From Alphaproteobacteria bacterium MarineAlpha11_Bin1 (GTDB lineage Bacteria > Pseudomonadota > Alphaproteobacteria > MPNO01 > UBA830): 64,000 nt of DNA. Under the pieces are notes generated by a model that saw only the letters and a list, made by a program, of their open reading frames with translations, was not told where the DNA came from and searched no databases. Shown piece after piece: positions 50,961 through 58,944 of this stretch (positions within the stretch are counted from its first letter, which is position 1; each line of letters opens with the position of its first letter). The stretch is taken from contig PTJZ01000002.1 of assembly GCA_002937455.1 (NCBI GenBank), positions 310,001 through 374,000 on the forward strand, given 5' to 3'. The translations under genes and the position numbers were made by a program.

Positions 50961-51989
50961 CGGTAAATAGAAAATTCGACGCGGAAATCTTCGATTAGAG
51001 GACTCCCCGGCTTATCGTAATTTGGAATGATGCCAATTATGTTCAGACTATCCGCCCTGATACATCAAGCTAAGTTACTGGTTGGGCGCTTTGGCAGAAC
51101 ATACGGGAAGATATAAGGATCGCGAATAGGAGCACAATAACGGCCCGAAATTCTTTTGTTAGCGCCAGCTTTTTTTTAACGTAGCCCGAGTCGTCGGAGA
51201 CAATTCTAACAAGCGCAAATCGAGCACCACAAAAGAAAAAAAACCGCGTTCGGCCGGGCTGCACCAATACTATATTCACCCGCAGAACGTCACGTCGTTG
51301 ATCAAGATGGTACCCCGCTACTAATTTATTTTCGTCTTCCGTTTGAATGTTGAGGGTCCTACACCCTGCGTAATCTTGGTACCGAACCGCGATTCAACGA
51401 ATGTAGATTTCATAACTCTCTCGGATATTTGTTTACGCCGAGGCATGGTATCTTTCGCGTATAATGTCCCCGGCCAAGGGCAAATTCAATAACACCCGTT
51501 CCTCGCGGATAGATACGAGAACTCCATTCTAACCGAATTTGAAGCAATCGCAGGCAGACGAAAATCGGCGCTACCCATATCGGGAGGTTCGATCTAAGCC
51601 TTAGCGAATTTTAAATTCTTCGGGCGGCCGCTGCAGAACCTAAAATAGAAGCACTGACTGTTTTCGGCGGCACCTAAGATATGAGTGAATGAAAACCATG
51701 TCCAAAACTATCCTCGACGGATCTCTCTGGGAGACTGACAGCACATCTTACGATGACGCGCGCAAAAAATTAGGCCCAGTACTGTTGAAGATTGTATCGG
51801 CGAGATTAACTGTCCCACAATTATTGTGCACGATAAGCGCAATAGTATCTTCCGCTTCCCTCAAGCGGAGCGGTTCGCGAGGCGTCGAAACTAAGATATA
51901 CATATACGAAACTGCTGTTCGTTGCTTTCGCAACAAGTTTTTTCAATAACGCACCTTGATGGCGGACTAGTTCTCCGGCACTCTGTAAG
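50961..51989. other. Gene-poor region of about 1 kb
   Basis: The longest stretch without a convincing gene. Open frames at 51070-51279 (minus) and 51689-51949 (plus) lack good ribosome binding sites and family resemblance. No transposon end, tRNA or terminator hairpin is evident. It could be decayed DNA or hold undetected small RNAs. A promoter for the alpha/beta hydrolase gene is expected near its end. Confidence 0.4.
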
Positions 51990-52883
51990 ATGGAGAAACC
52001 ATGTATTTTAAATTTAAAAATAGCTTGTCTGCTCCGTTTTTCTGTTTTCTGGATTATCCCTATGGTCGCTAAGAGCTGCCACTCTGCTCTGGAGGGTATC
52101 GACGTCCATTACTGGGAAGGCGGCACCGGCTTTCCCATTTTGATGCTTCATGGAGTCGGACCTGGCACTTCGATCATCGGAAATTTTGAGCCGACTATTG
52201 GACCACTGATGGAGCGTTATCATATTCTCGCATCCGACCTAATTGGATTCGGAGATTCGGGGAGAAAATCGGATCAACCCTACTTCGACGTGGAACTATG
52301 GATACGTCAAGGTATAGCACTGCTAGATCTTCTGCCACCCGGCCAATGTGGGATCGCCGGACATTCAATGGGAGGGGCGCTGGCTCTCAAAATTGCCGCC
52401 GCCAGCGACCGAGTAACACATGTGCTAACCAGCAGCACAGTTGGCACTTGTTATCCCATCACCCATGCACTAGATGCCTTTTGGTCTCTACCAGATGATA
52501 AGAAAAAATTACGGACCGTTATGGCCGACATGGTTGGCAAGCCGACTGCCATTACGGACGCTATGATTGAAGGCCGTTGGGAATTGCTGTCTCAGGATGG
52601 CTACGCGGAATATTTCGGCGAAATGTTCGCAGCACCTCGCCAGCGGTATATTGATGCCGGACGGGTTACAGACTATGAATGCCGAAAGCTTAATATGCGC
52701 GGCGTAAATATTTCGATGCTGCACGGCAACGACGATAAACCTTGTCCCGCAGGGTTAACGACCATCGAATTAGCGAAACAATTGCCAGAAGCAACTGTGA
52801 CATTGATTGAAGGCTGCGGCCATAACCTACCTCGAGAAGCGACAACGGAATATCTTGAGGCTGCACACAACCTCTTTGGATAA
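51990..52883 (+). CDS. Alpha/beta hydrolase, meta-cleavage-product hydrolase-like
   Basis: A protein of up to 297 residues of the alpha/beta hydrolase fold. The oxyanion segment is LMLHGVGPG, the nucleophile AGHSMGGALAL, the acid LHGNDDKPCP and the histidine EGCGHNLPRE. The first 24 residues are hydrophobic and unlike the family, and the ATG at 52062 is an alternative start at the family's usual beginning; neither has a strong site. It may hydrolyse a ring-cleavage product or an N-formyl amide. It is followed after 11 bases by a DUF1989 gene. Confidence 0.82.
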   Translation: MEKPCILNLKIACLLRFSVFWIIPMVAKSCHSALEGIDVHYWEGGTGFPILMLHGVGPGTSIIGNFEPTIGPLMERYHILASDLIGFGDSGRKSDQPYFDVELWIRQGIALLDLLPPGQCGIAGHSMGGALALKIAAASDRVTHVLTSSTVGTCYPITHALDAFWSLPDDKKKLRTVMADMVGKPTAITDAMIEGRWELLSQDGYAEYFGEMFAAPRQRYIDAGRVTDYECRKLNMRGVNISMLHGNDDKPCPAGLTTIELAKQLPEATVTLIEGCGHNLPREATTEYLEAAHNLFG

Positions 52884-52894
52884 GGCCCCGCAAA

Positions 52895-53524
52895 ATGACC
52901 GATAAACCCATCATTAGTGGGGTAACCCTCGAAGATAATACAATTCCAGCGGGCGCTGGTTGGAGCCGTGTGCTTAAACGTGGCGAAATGATGCGTATTA
53001 TTGATCTGGAGGGCAAGCAGGCCGTAGATTTTCTATGCTGGAACGCTAATGATCACGAAGATCGCTACGCGGCGGCCGATACCATGAAGATCAATGACAA
53101 AGGTATCTTCCTTGGCAAGGACACCACTTTATATTCCGTTGGCCTGACGCCCCTATTCACAATCGTAGAAGATTCCTGCGGCTTCCACGATACTATCGGC
53201 GGATGCTGTTCGGCTGATCTGAACAAGTTCCGGTACGATGCGGAAAATGAGACTGGTTGTCGGGAGAACTTCCTCTCTGAAATGGCAACATACGGTTTGG
53301 GCAAGCGCGATATGGCGGCAAACGTGAATTTTTTCATGTATGTACCAGTCGGAAAAGACGGCAATATGGATATGGGACCCAGTCTTTCAAAACCAGGGGA
53401 TTTTGTAGACCTGCGCGCCGATTCAGATGTGCTCGCAATTATTTCCAACTGTCCTCAAATAAATAATCCGGTCAATGACTATAACCCGACACCGGTACAA
53501 GTAACCGTTTGGCGACCTACCTGA
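52895..53524 (+). CDS. DUF1989/urea carboxylase-associated family protein
   Basis: A 209-residue protein of the DUF1989 family, known as urea-carboxylase-associated proteins. The family core VLKRGEMMRIIDLEGKQAVDFLCWN, SVGLTPLFTIVED and FHDTIGGCCSADLN is present. In other bacteria paired members form the carboxyguanidine deiminase of guanidine breakdown; here only one copy is visible and no urea or guanidine carboxylase lies near, so a different hydrolase substrate is likely. It sits in a same-strand run with the alpha/beta hydrolase and the FKBP gene. Confidence 0.85.
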   Translation: MTDKPIISGVTLEDNTIPAGAGWSRVLKRGEMMRIIDLEGKQAVDFLCWNANDHEDRYAAADTMKINDKGIFLGKDTTLYSVGLTPLFTIVEDSCGFHDTIGGCCSADLNKFRYDAENETGCRENFLSEMATYGLGKRDMAANVNFFMYVPVGKDGNMDMGPSLSKPGDFVDLRADSDVLAIISNCPQINNPVNDYNPTPVQVTVWRPT

Positions 53525-53564
53525 CTTCGTTCTCCAACACCCCCCCAGAAAAAGGAGACGGAAA

Positions 53565-54008
53565 ATGGCTCACGCCGCCAACGGGAATATCGTTCGTATC
53601 CACTACACTGGTAAGTTGGCTAATGGCACCGTGTTTGATACCTCGGAAGCCGAAGGGCGGGAACCGTTAGGATTTCGCCTCGGGACCAACCAGATTCTGC
53701 CAACTCTTGAGGCCGAAATTATTGGTATGGAAGTAGGCGACAAAAAAACTGTCATCGTCAATGTAGAAAACGCTTACGGGCCACGCCAAAGTAAAGCGAT
53801 TGAGACGGTTGAACGCAATCAGATTCCAGATGGGGTCGACCTGACGGTCGGCAATAATCTTCAGGCCGCTGGTTCTGACGGCGAAATCGTCCCGCTACGT
53901 GTCATCGCGGCAGACAAAGAAACCGTAACATTAGACTCCAACCATCCCTTAGCGGGTCACGACCTTACGTTTGATATCGAGCTAGTTGAGATCGTTGAAG
54001 AAAGTTGA
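53565..54008 (+). CDS. FKBP-type peptidyl-prolyl isomerase, SlyD-like
   Basis: A 147-residue SlyD-like protein. VRIHYTGKLANGTVFDTS, FRLGTNQILPTLEAEIIGMEVGDKKTVIV in pieces and the LAGHDLTFDIELVEIVEE ending with the flap insertion between are characteristic. The histidine-rich metal-binding tail of E. coli SlyD is absent. A good AAAAAGGAGACGG site precedes the ATG. It is a cytosolic folding helper. Confidence 0.9.
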   Translation: MAHAANGNIVRIHYTGKLANGTVFDTSEAEGREPLGFRLGTNQILPTLEAEIIGMEVGDKKTVIVNVENAYGPRQSKAIETVERNQIPDGVDLTVGNNLQAAGSDGEIVPLRVIAADKETVTLDSNHPLAGHDLTFDIELVEIVEES

Positions 54009-54569
54009 TTTCCTTATTGCGAATACGAGCAATTTACTTTCTCTCAGCAATTGACTTTTCATCCTCTTCGAGCTGATTCCATGACAGGCCCCAATTATGT
54101 TTGGGCTGTTATTCAAAGATAATCCATCACCGATGGCTGTTGTACTCTCATTCTTCTCGCGTAATAAGCTGATCTGAAAATTCTCTTTTCGGAGACTGTC
54201 GGCTTCAATATGGGTAGCCTCATATCCCCACCTCCTTATTTTTTTAGGGCGGAACTATAGGAACGTCCCTCATGAGCAGCGTATAGCCGCAGTTTACGAC
54301 AATTCTACTATAATTTTTTAAATGATCGATTACGTCTTGTCGGGAAAGTTGACCCTATGACAACCATGCCGACAAGAAGAAAAAGGCTCTAGAAACCTTA
54401 TGTATCTGGCTGTTCAGAAATCACGCCTAAGCAGAAATTGCCTTCTGAACGAAGTGTGGGCTCTCTAAATGATTGGTGGATTCTGTTCCTGCCCCCAAAA
54501 ATTGCTTCTATTTAACCTACAAAAGTTGCTATCAAGAATTCGAAAATAAATAATCATGGAAGGTGCATC
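54009..54569. other. Intergenic region with weak inverted repeats
   Basis: About 560 bases without a gene. GTTCAGAA (54412-54419) and TTCTGAAC (54443-54450) form an 8-base inverted repeat with a 23-base spacer; no T-run follows. Near its end a GGAAGG ribosome binding site belongs to the small gene at 54570. No other supported feature. Confidence 0.35.
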
Positions 54570-54758
54570 ATGGCTGGAGACAAGATCAAACTTGAATTTG
54601 AGATTAATACGGATTCGAAAAATTTTCTCGAAGGTGTAAAAACCGATTATAGGCTGCCTGACCTATCAAAGGCCCTCAGGTGCTTGCTGGATTTCGCGCA
54701 GAATGATGGTGATCTGGACCAAATTTTTAAGAAAATACGCTGTAATAGATGTGACTAA
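54570..54758 (+). CDS. Small conserved-looking protein with C-terminal CxxC
   Basis: A 62-residue cytosolic protein. A beta-strand like start (KIKLEFEINTDSKNFLE) is followed by a helix pair (YRLPDLSKALRCLLDFAQND, DLDQIFKKIRC) and the end RCNRCD. The pattern recalls small ribbon-helix-helix-like proteins of unknown function with a terminal CxxC. A strong GGAAGG site precedes the ATG. DNA or metal binding is only a suggestion. Confidence 0.65.
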   Translation: MAGDKIKLEFEINTDSKNFLEGVKTDYRLPDLSKALRCLLDFAQNDGDLDQIFKKIRCNRCD

Positions 54759-54830
54759 CCAAACGCCGGCGCCTTGGCCAAATTTCTTATCCCTGACAAG
54801 CGGTGATAAAATCGTAGGCATTTTTATGGC

Positions 54831-55214
54831 TTAAGGATAATGCGTTGCACAGAGTTTGTGTCCGGATAAGTCGCGAACGTATGCAAGGTAAACCTCTCGA
54901 TCAGCCCCCATTTTTCTCCAACCGGGCGGGTCTTCAATACTCAACCCACCATTAGCGACAGCGGCATCATGAAATTCCTTTGCTTGCTCCGGAGTTTTAC
55001 ATTTAAACCCCAACGTACCGCCATTTGCTATCGTTGCCGGGCTCCCGTTATTGGGCTTCGTAACAATGAATGTAGAAGACGATGTACGATAATAAATTCT
55101 CTGTTTCTTCGCATCAAAATCCCCCTCTGGAACACCGATTGTGGACAAAACAGCGTCGTAAAATTTTTTGGCCGCCAAGACATCATCCGAACCAATTACA
55201 ATCTGGGCAAACAT
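54831..55214 (-). CDS. VOC (glyoxalase-fold) family protein, copy 1
   Basis: A 127-residue single-repeat protein of the vicinal oxygen chelate fold (VIGSDDVLAAKKFYDAVLS, FHDAAVANGGLSIEDPPG, VYLAYVRDLSGHKLCA). Members are glyoxalases, antibiotic-binding proteins or dioxygenases. It shares about 60 percent of residues with the protein at 57000, so they are recent paralogues. An AGAGG site precedes the ATG. Function is not determined. Confidence 0.83.
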   Translation of the reverse strand: MFAQIVIGSDDVLAAKKFYDAVLSTIGVPEGDFDAKKQRIYYRTSSSTFIVTKPNNGSPATIANGGTLGFKCKTPEQAKEFHDAAVANGGLSIEDPPGWRKMGADREVYLAYVRDLSGHKLCATHYP

Positions 55215-55357
55215 CCGAGATCCTCTCTTCCTACGTGTATTCCTATACTATAGTCGCATTTTCTCAGGCATCAGAAATTCACTAAATCATCCTCCGGTTA
55301 TAAGAATTTATCGACGCGCTGCGTCGGAATTTTGTCACTCCTTCATATATGCCGGGC

Positions 55358-55666
55358 CTAACGGCGGCTATGCGGATTATTACGCATCAAACGTTTGACA
55401 TGTAGCGCCCCGCCCAGGGTATTTGCACACGCCATTTTAAAGGCTGTAATGGCGTCTTTGCGATTTTTAAATCCAACCGGCCCGACCGTTGTACCAACCA
55501 TACTTGGATCACATATTATGACAGGTTGAACACTCCTATTTACCAATTCTACTCCATCAGCCTGTTTTCCATATGCAGCTGCCGGCACTGATCCCGATCC
55601 AAAAAATATCGCTGCTGCGATAAGTGCTAAGCCACAAAATACTGCCTTTGGCAAATCGAACTGCAT
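55358..55666 (-). CDS. Small exported protein of unknown function
   Basis: A 102-residue protein. A signal peptide (about 1-32; GLALIAAAIFFGSGSVPAAA) is followed by a mature part of about 70 residues with two cysteines (IICDPS and MACANT), which could form a disulfide. The region NRKDAITAFKMACANTLGG looks helical. A strong AAGGAGG site precedes the ATG. I do not recognise a family. Confidence 0.65.
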   Translation of the reverse strand: MQFDLPKAVFCGLALIAAAIFFGSGSVPAAAYGKQADGVELVNRSVQPVIICDPSMVGTTVGPVGFKNRKDAITAFKMACANTLGGALHVKRLMRNNPHSRR

Positions 55667-56316
55667 GCATTACCTCCTTGAAATTGTGGACCTTCTGCAA
55701 GCACCTGCATTAACTAGGCCCGAGTTAATTCGTTGTCATCATGCCACCTAAGTCATCAGACCCCCAGCTCTACATAGTCGGCAATTTTGTAGATTGTACG
55801 TTGGCGACAACGCATTGCTCACGTAACGTAATGCGTCTCTTGGCTGGGCCCACGATGGCGGTACGTTCTCTACGAAGCCAACGGCACTGAATAGGGCTCA
55901 ACCGCGAGACTCTATGATTAGGGATATTATCAAAAGGAGGTTTCATTTTGGAAATAAGAAAATTTGGTTTTAAACAATATTTTTTTAGTTAGCGTTGATA
56001 ATTTTGATGTAATGGAATCTGGTTTAGTTTTAGGAATTAGAAAGCGCCCAAAGAATATTTTTTCGCTAGAGCTAGCAAAACGCTTTTCCTATTTGAAATC
56101 AAATTTTCGCGACGAAAGGAAAAATATATCAGAAAGAGATGCAAGTAATACGAAAGGTATTCTCGACAAAGAAAGTTTAATTAAGTCTTAAGTATTAAAG
56201 TCTTTTACTTTTTAACCGATCACAACGGGAACTGATACCCTGAGCGGAATCAAGATATCAATCCCAGCCGTCTGTGTGTCCATTTATTTTTGAATTAAGT
56301 TACTCAACAGGAACCT
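55667..56316. other. Intergenic region holding a possible disrupted small gene
   Basis: About 650 bases between the exported protein gene and the methyltransferase gene. A very strong AAAAGGAGG (55932-55940) is followed by TTG at 55948 that opens a frame of only 14 codons, ending at a TAG after a run of seven T. The frame one base further on, from TTG 55964, stays open to 56191. See the separate entry. Otherwise no feature is seen. Confidence 0.4.
55964..56191 (+). CDS. Uncertain small open reading frame, possibly frameshifted
   Basis: A frame of 75 codons starting with TTG, lysine- and serine-rich, with no family resemblance. A strong ribosome binding site 24 bases upstream is placed for a different frame (TTG at 55948) that stops after the run of seven T. 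A one-base change in that run would join the two frames into a protein of about 80 residues. It could be a frameshifted small gene, a homopolymer sequencing error, or noncoding. Confidence 0.25.
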   Translation: MVLNNIFLVSVDNFDVMESGLVLGIRKRPKNIFSLELAKRFSYLKSNFRDERKNISERDASNTKGILDKESLIKS

Positions 56317-56967
56317 ATGAACGGAACCAATAATCTCCTGCGAAACCGCATCCTCGACGAACGCTCGTTCATCCGCCTCGACGAAACACCAGACGAATTA
56401 TTTTATCATACGCCACGCCTAGTTACCCACATAGATAATGCTGCATGTAGCGCCCTTTCTGACCACTACGCTACGCGGCTTCAGGATGGCGACCAAATTT
56501 TAGATTTGATGTCCAGCTATGCATCTCACCTGCCTGCCGATTTTTTTCCAAAAGCCGTGATTGGACACGGGATGAATGCAGAGGAACTGAGCGCCAATCC
56601 TCAACTCCACGAATATTTCATACAGAACCTCAACAAAAATCCCGAGCTACCTCTTGAAGATAACAGCTTTGATGCCTGTCTAATCGCGGTTTCCATCCAG
56701 TATTTGATCGAGCCAATAAGGATTTTTAAGCAAATAGGACGTATCCTGAGGCCCGATGGCCACCTAATTATCTCTTTTTCGAACCGAATGTTTCCAACAA
56801 AGGCCGTTTCCATCTGGAGATCGCTTGATGACGTTGGCCATCAGAATTATGTTGCGACCTGTGTCAGGCAATCAGACGAATTTCATTCCATAAAGATTTT
56901 AGATCTTTCCCCTACACCGGGTATCGGAGACCCGTTGTTTTCGGTGATAGCGATAAACGCTACCTAA
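56317..56967 (+). CDS. Class I SAM-dependent methyltransferase
   Basis: A 216-residue methyltransferase. The SAM-binding region is DQILDLMSSYASHLPADFF, where the classical glycine-rich loop is altered, followed by GHGMNAEEL (motif II-like), the acidic LPLEDNSFDACLIAVSIQYL and RILRPDGHLIISFSNRMFPTKAV. Small molecules are the likely substrate. An AGGAA site precedes the ATG. The altered loop leaves SAM binding somewhat uncertain. The gene has no clear operon partner. Confidence 0.75.
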   Translation: MNGTNNLLRNRILDERSFIRLDETPDELFYHTPRLVTHIDNAACSALSDHYATRLQDGDQILDLMSSYASHLPADFFPKAVIGHGMNAEELSANPQLHEYFIQNLNKNPELPLEDNSFDACLIAVSIQYLIEPIRIFKQIGRILRPDGHLIISFSNRMFPTKAVSIWRSLDDVGHQNYVATCVRQSDEFHSIKILDLSPTPGIGDPLFSVIAINAT

Positions 56968-56999
56968 CCAAAATAACTTAGCCCACCGACATTAGGCTA

Positions 57000-57383
57000 T
57001 TATTCATTATGTGCAGCGCAGATTTTATGTCCTGAAGGATCTCTAACATAGGCTAGATACATTCTTCGACCTGACCCATAATCCCGCCAGCCGGGCGGAG
57101 CTTCTATACTAACTCCACCATTAGAAACGCCGGCATCATGAAATGCCTTTACCTGTTCCGGTGTTTCGCATTTAAAAGCCAGAGAACTTCCGTTTGCTGC
57201 TTCCGCCATATTGCCGTTTAGAGGTTTGGTTATAATTAGAAGCGCGTCCCGAGTGCGATAATAAAGGCGTTGTCTCTCCTCGTTAAAATCACCCTCCGGG
57301 ATTCCGACCATAGCCAACACGGCATCATAAAAGACTTTTGACGCCGCTACATCATTGGAGCCAAGTACAACGTTTGCGAACAT
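57000..57383 (-). CDS. VOC (glyoxalase-fold) family protein, copy 2
   Basis: A 127-residue paralogue of the protein at 54831, with about 60 percent identical residues over the full length and the same ends (GVSIEAPPGW, MYLAYVRDPSGHKICAAH). Both are on the minus strand with a good ribosome binding site (AAGGTGAGG here). The duplication and the shared single-domain form suggest related binding or detoxification roles. Confidence 0.83.
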   Translation of the reverse strand: MFANVVLGSNDVAASKVFYDAVLAMVGIPEGDFNEERQRLYYRTRDALLIITKPLNGNMAEAANGSSLAFKCETPEQVKAFHDAGVSNGGVSIEAPPGWRDYGSGRRMYLAYVRDPSGHKICAAHNE

Positions 57384-57795
57384 ATGACCTCACCTTTTTT
57401 GTAATAATTCAGAACCAATTTTACGCATACTCAGGTATTAAACTCCACGCAATCGGAATTCGGGTTTACATAGTTCGCTCAGGTTTGTCTGGCGGTCCTA
57501 ACGGGATTTATAATCCAACTAACTTAAAAACCACCAGAAACGAATTATTTCTGACTTTTAATGGCCTATTTTGTCACGCAGTGTGTGACACATAATGAAA
57601 GTCAGACATAAAAATCACGATTTTCTTCTTCGCAACTGCAAGTGGAATATCAACCAAAGATCACAGTTCCTTCTGCCAATGCTGTAGGGCGCTCCACCTC
57701 CAGCGCCATCAGCCTTTTTATGTTCTTCGCGACAGTTATCGATCAATAGGTCGTCTCCCCAATAAGGGAAATGATCGCCACAAACCGACAGATAC
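57384..57795. other. Intergenic region without supported genes
   Basis: About 410 bases between the bactofilin gene and the second VOC gene. An 86-codon minus-strand frame (57615-57875) overlaps the end of the bactofilin gene out of frame and has no family resemblance, so I leave it out. No terminator is evident. Confidence 0.3.
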
Positions 57796-58344
57796 TCATT
57801 TTCTGTTCTGGTACTCAGTTTGAGCAGTTGTATCAGAAACGTGTTCATCCAGACGGCTTGGTTCATTTTCTCCATTACTCTGCCGGAGAGTTCCTAGAAC
57901 AACACCACCCTCTTCGACAGCGAGACTTCCATAACTGATTTTTCCCTCTATCTTTCCACTGCTCTTAACTGACAAACTTTCGACGACTGCGGCTTCACCT
58001 GTGAAAGAACCTCCGACAATTAGTGTGTGGCATTCTACTTTTCCGTCGTGAGATCCTTCTGTGGAAATCTCGACAGTCTTTGCAAAGATCTCCCCATCGG
58101 CCGCTCCTTCAAGGATCACACTGTTCGCTTTGATCACTTTCCCAGAGAATGTCACCCCACCGCCTACGGTGAGGGTATTAGCCCCGTTGGCGGTATGCGT
58201 CACCGCCTCTTCCACAATAGAGATCGCCAGCGATGAGGTTTCAACGATATTTAGTGGATCAGGTCGACTTGTAAGTGATCTCGTCGTCGACTCTTGCGCG
58301 ATTCTTGACTTCTTGGTGGAGGGCCGGCCAGCTTTCATCAGCAT
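57796..58344 (-). CDS. Bactofilin (polymer-forming cytoskeletal protein)
   Basis: A 182-residue bactofilin. A disordered N-terminus of about 50 residues precedes the beta-helical DUF583 domain (about 55-155; LTVGGGVTFSGKVIKANSVILEG, KVECHTLIVGGSFTGEA, SGKIEGKISYGSLAVEEGGVV), then a polar tail. Bactofilins self-assemble into filaments that position cell-wall or polar machinery. Its ribosome binding site GAGGGGGAT overlaps the stop region of the upstream exported-protein gene, so they form an operon. The usual M23 peptidase partner is not visible. Confidence 0.88.
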   Translation of the reverse strand: MLMKAGRPSTKKSRIAQESTTRSLTSRPDPLNIVETSSLAISIVEEAVTHTANGANTLTVGGGVTFSGKVIKANSVILEGAADGEIFAKTVEISTEGSHDGKVECHTLIVGGSFTGEAAVVESLSVKSSGKIEGKISYGSLAVEEGGVVLGTLRQSNGENEPSRLDEHVSDTTAQTEYQNRK

Positions 58345-58356
58345 GATTGATCCCCC

Positions 58357-58692
58357 TCACTTGACCCAGTCACTAGAATTTTCGTCGTCAACGCCAAAGG
58401 TCATTCCTGATCGGGCGGGTTCTTCCAACGTTTGGGATTTTACTGCAACAATAGCGACAGGTGGCTTTAGTTTCTGTATTCCGGTAACAGTTTTTTTCTC
58501 TTTTAATTTAGGCGCCGTCATGCTCACTCTATCTATGAGTTCGCCTATACCGTTTTTTCCTATAATGTCGAGGGTGGCGTGACTTTTAGTTGCGGGAGGC
58601 GCCTCAGATTTTAACGAACCAGATTCAAGTCCATTTATGTCAGTAGTGGAAACGGCGAGCATGCCGACTGCAGCAATGAGAAACGGTGTCAT
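58357..58692 (-). CDS. Small exported protein in operon with bactofilin
   Basis: A protein of about 111 residues. A signal peptide (about 1-20; MTPFLIAAVGMLAVS) is followed by a polar, Lys- and Pro-rich chain with no recognised domain. The ATG at 58692 follows AGGAGA at six bases; a TTG at 58710 with GGAGG is an alternative. It ends 12 bases before the bactofilin ATG. It might be an envelope partner of the bactofilin; this is inference. Confidence 0.6.
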   Translation of the reverse strand: MTPFLIAAVGMLAVSTTDINGLESGSLKSEAPPATKSHATLDIIGKNGIGELIDRVSMTAPKLKEKKTVTGIQKLKPPVAIVAVKSQTLEEPARSGMTFGVDDENSSDWVK

Positions 58693-58944
58693 GGAAATTC
58701 TCCTGAACAAATCACCTCCAATCGAGGTTTATTCAAGAGACAAAACAAGAAAGGCTATTAAGAGGCAGAAATTTGGCTTTTCTGTGATAATTGCCAAATA
58801 GTTTATTTGTTTCGTTCCTCACATCACTTCTATCTAACCAATCCCCTCAATCACCGCCAAAATATCTTTAAAAGGGATTTGACCTATGGATGAGTCTCAT
58901 CAGCCCGATATTCCGGCCCGTCTGAAATTGGCAACATTTAAATT

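Noticed and set aside
51070..51279. 69-codon minus-strand frame with a hydrophobic stretch
   Set aside because: GTG start, weak ribosome binding site, no family resemblance; kept only as part of the gene-poor region.
51689..51949. 86-codon plus-strand frame
   Set aside because: No convincing ribosome binding site or recognisable family; the composition is not clearly protein-like.
57615..57875. 86-codon minus-strand frame overlapping the end of the bactofilin gene
   Set aside because: Out-of-frame overlap of 80 bases with a conserved gene, and no family resemblance.
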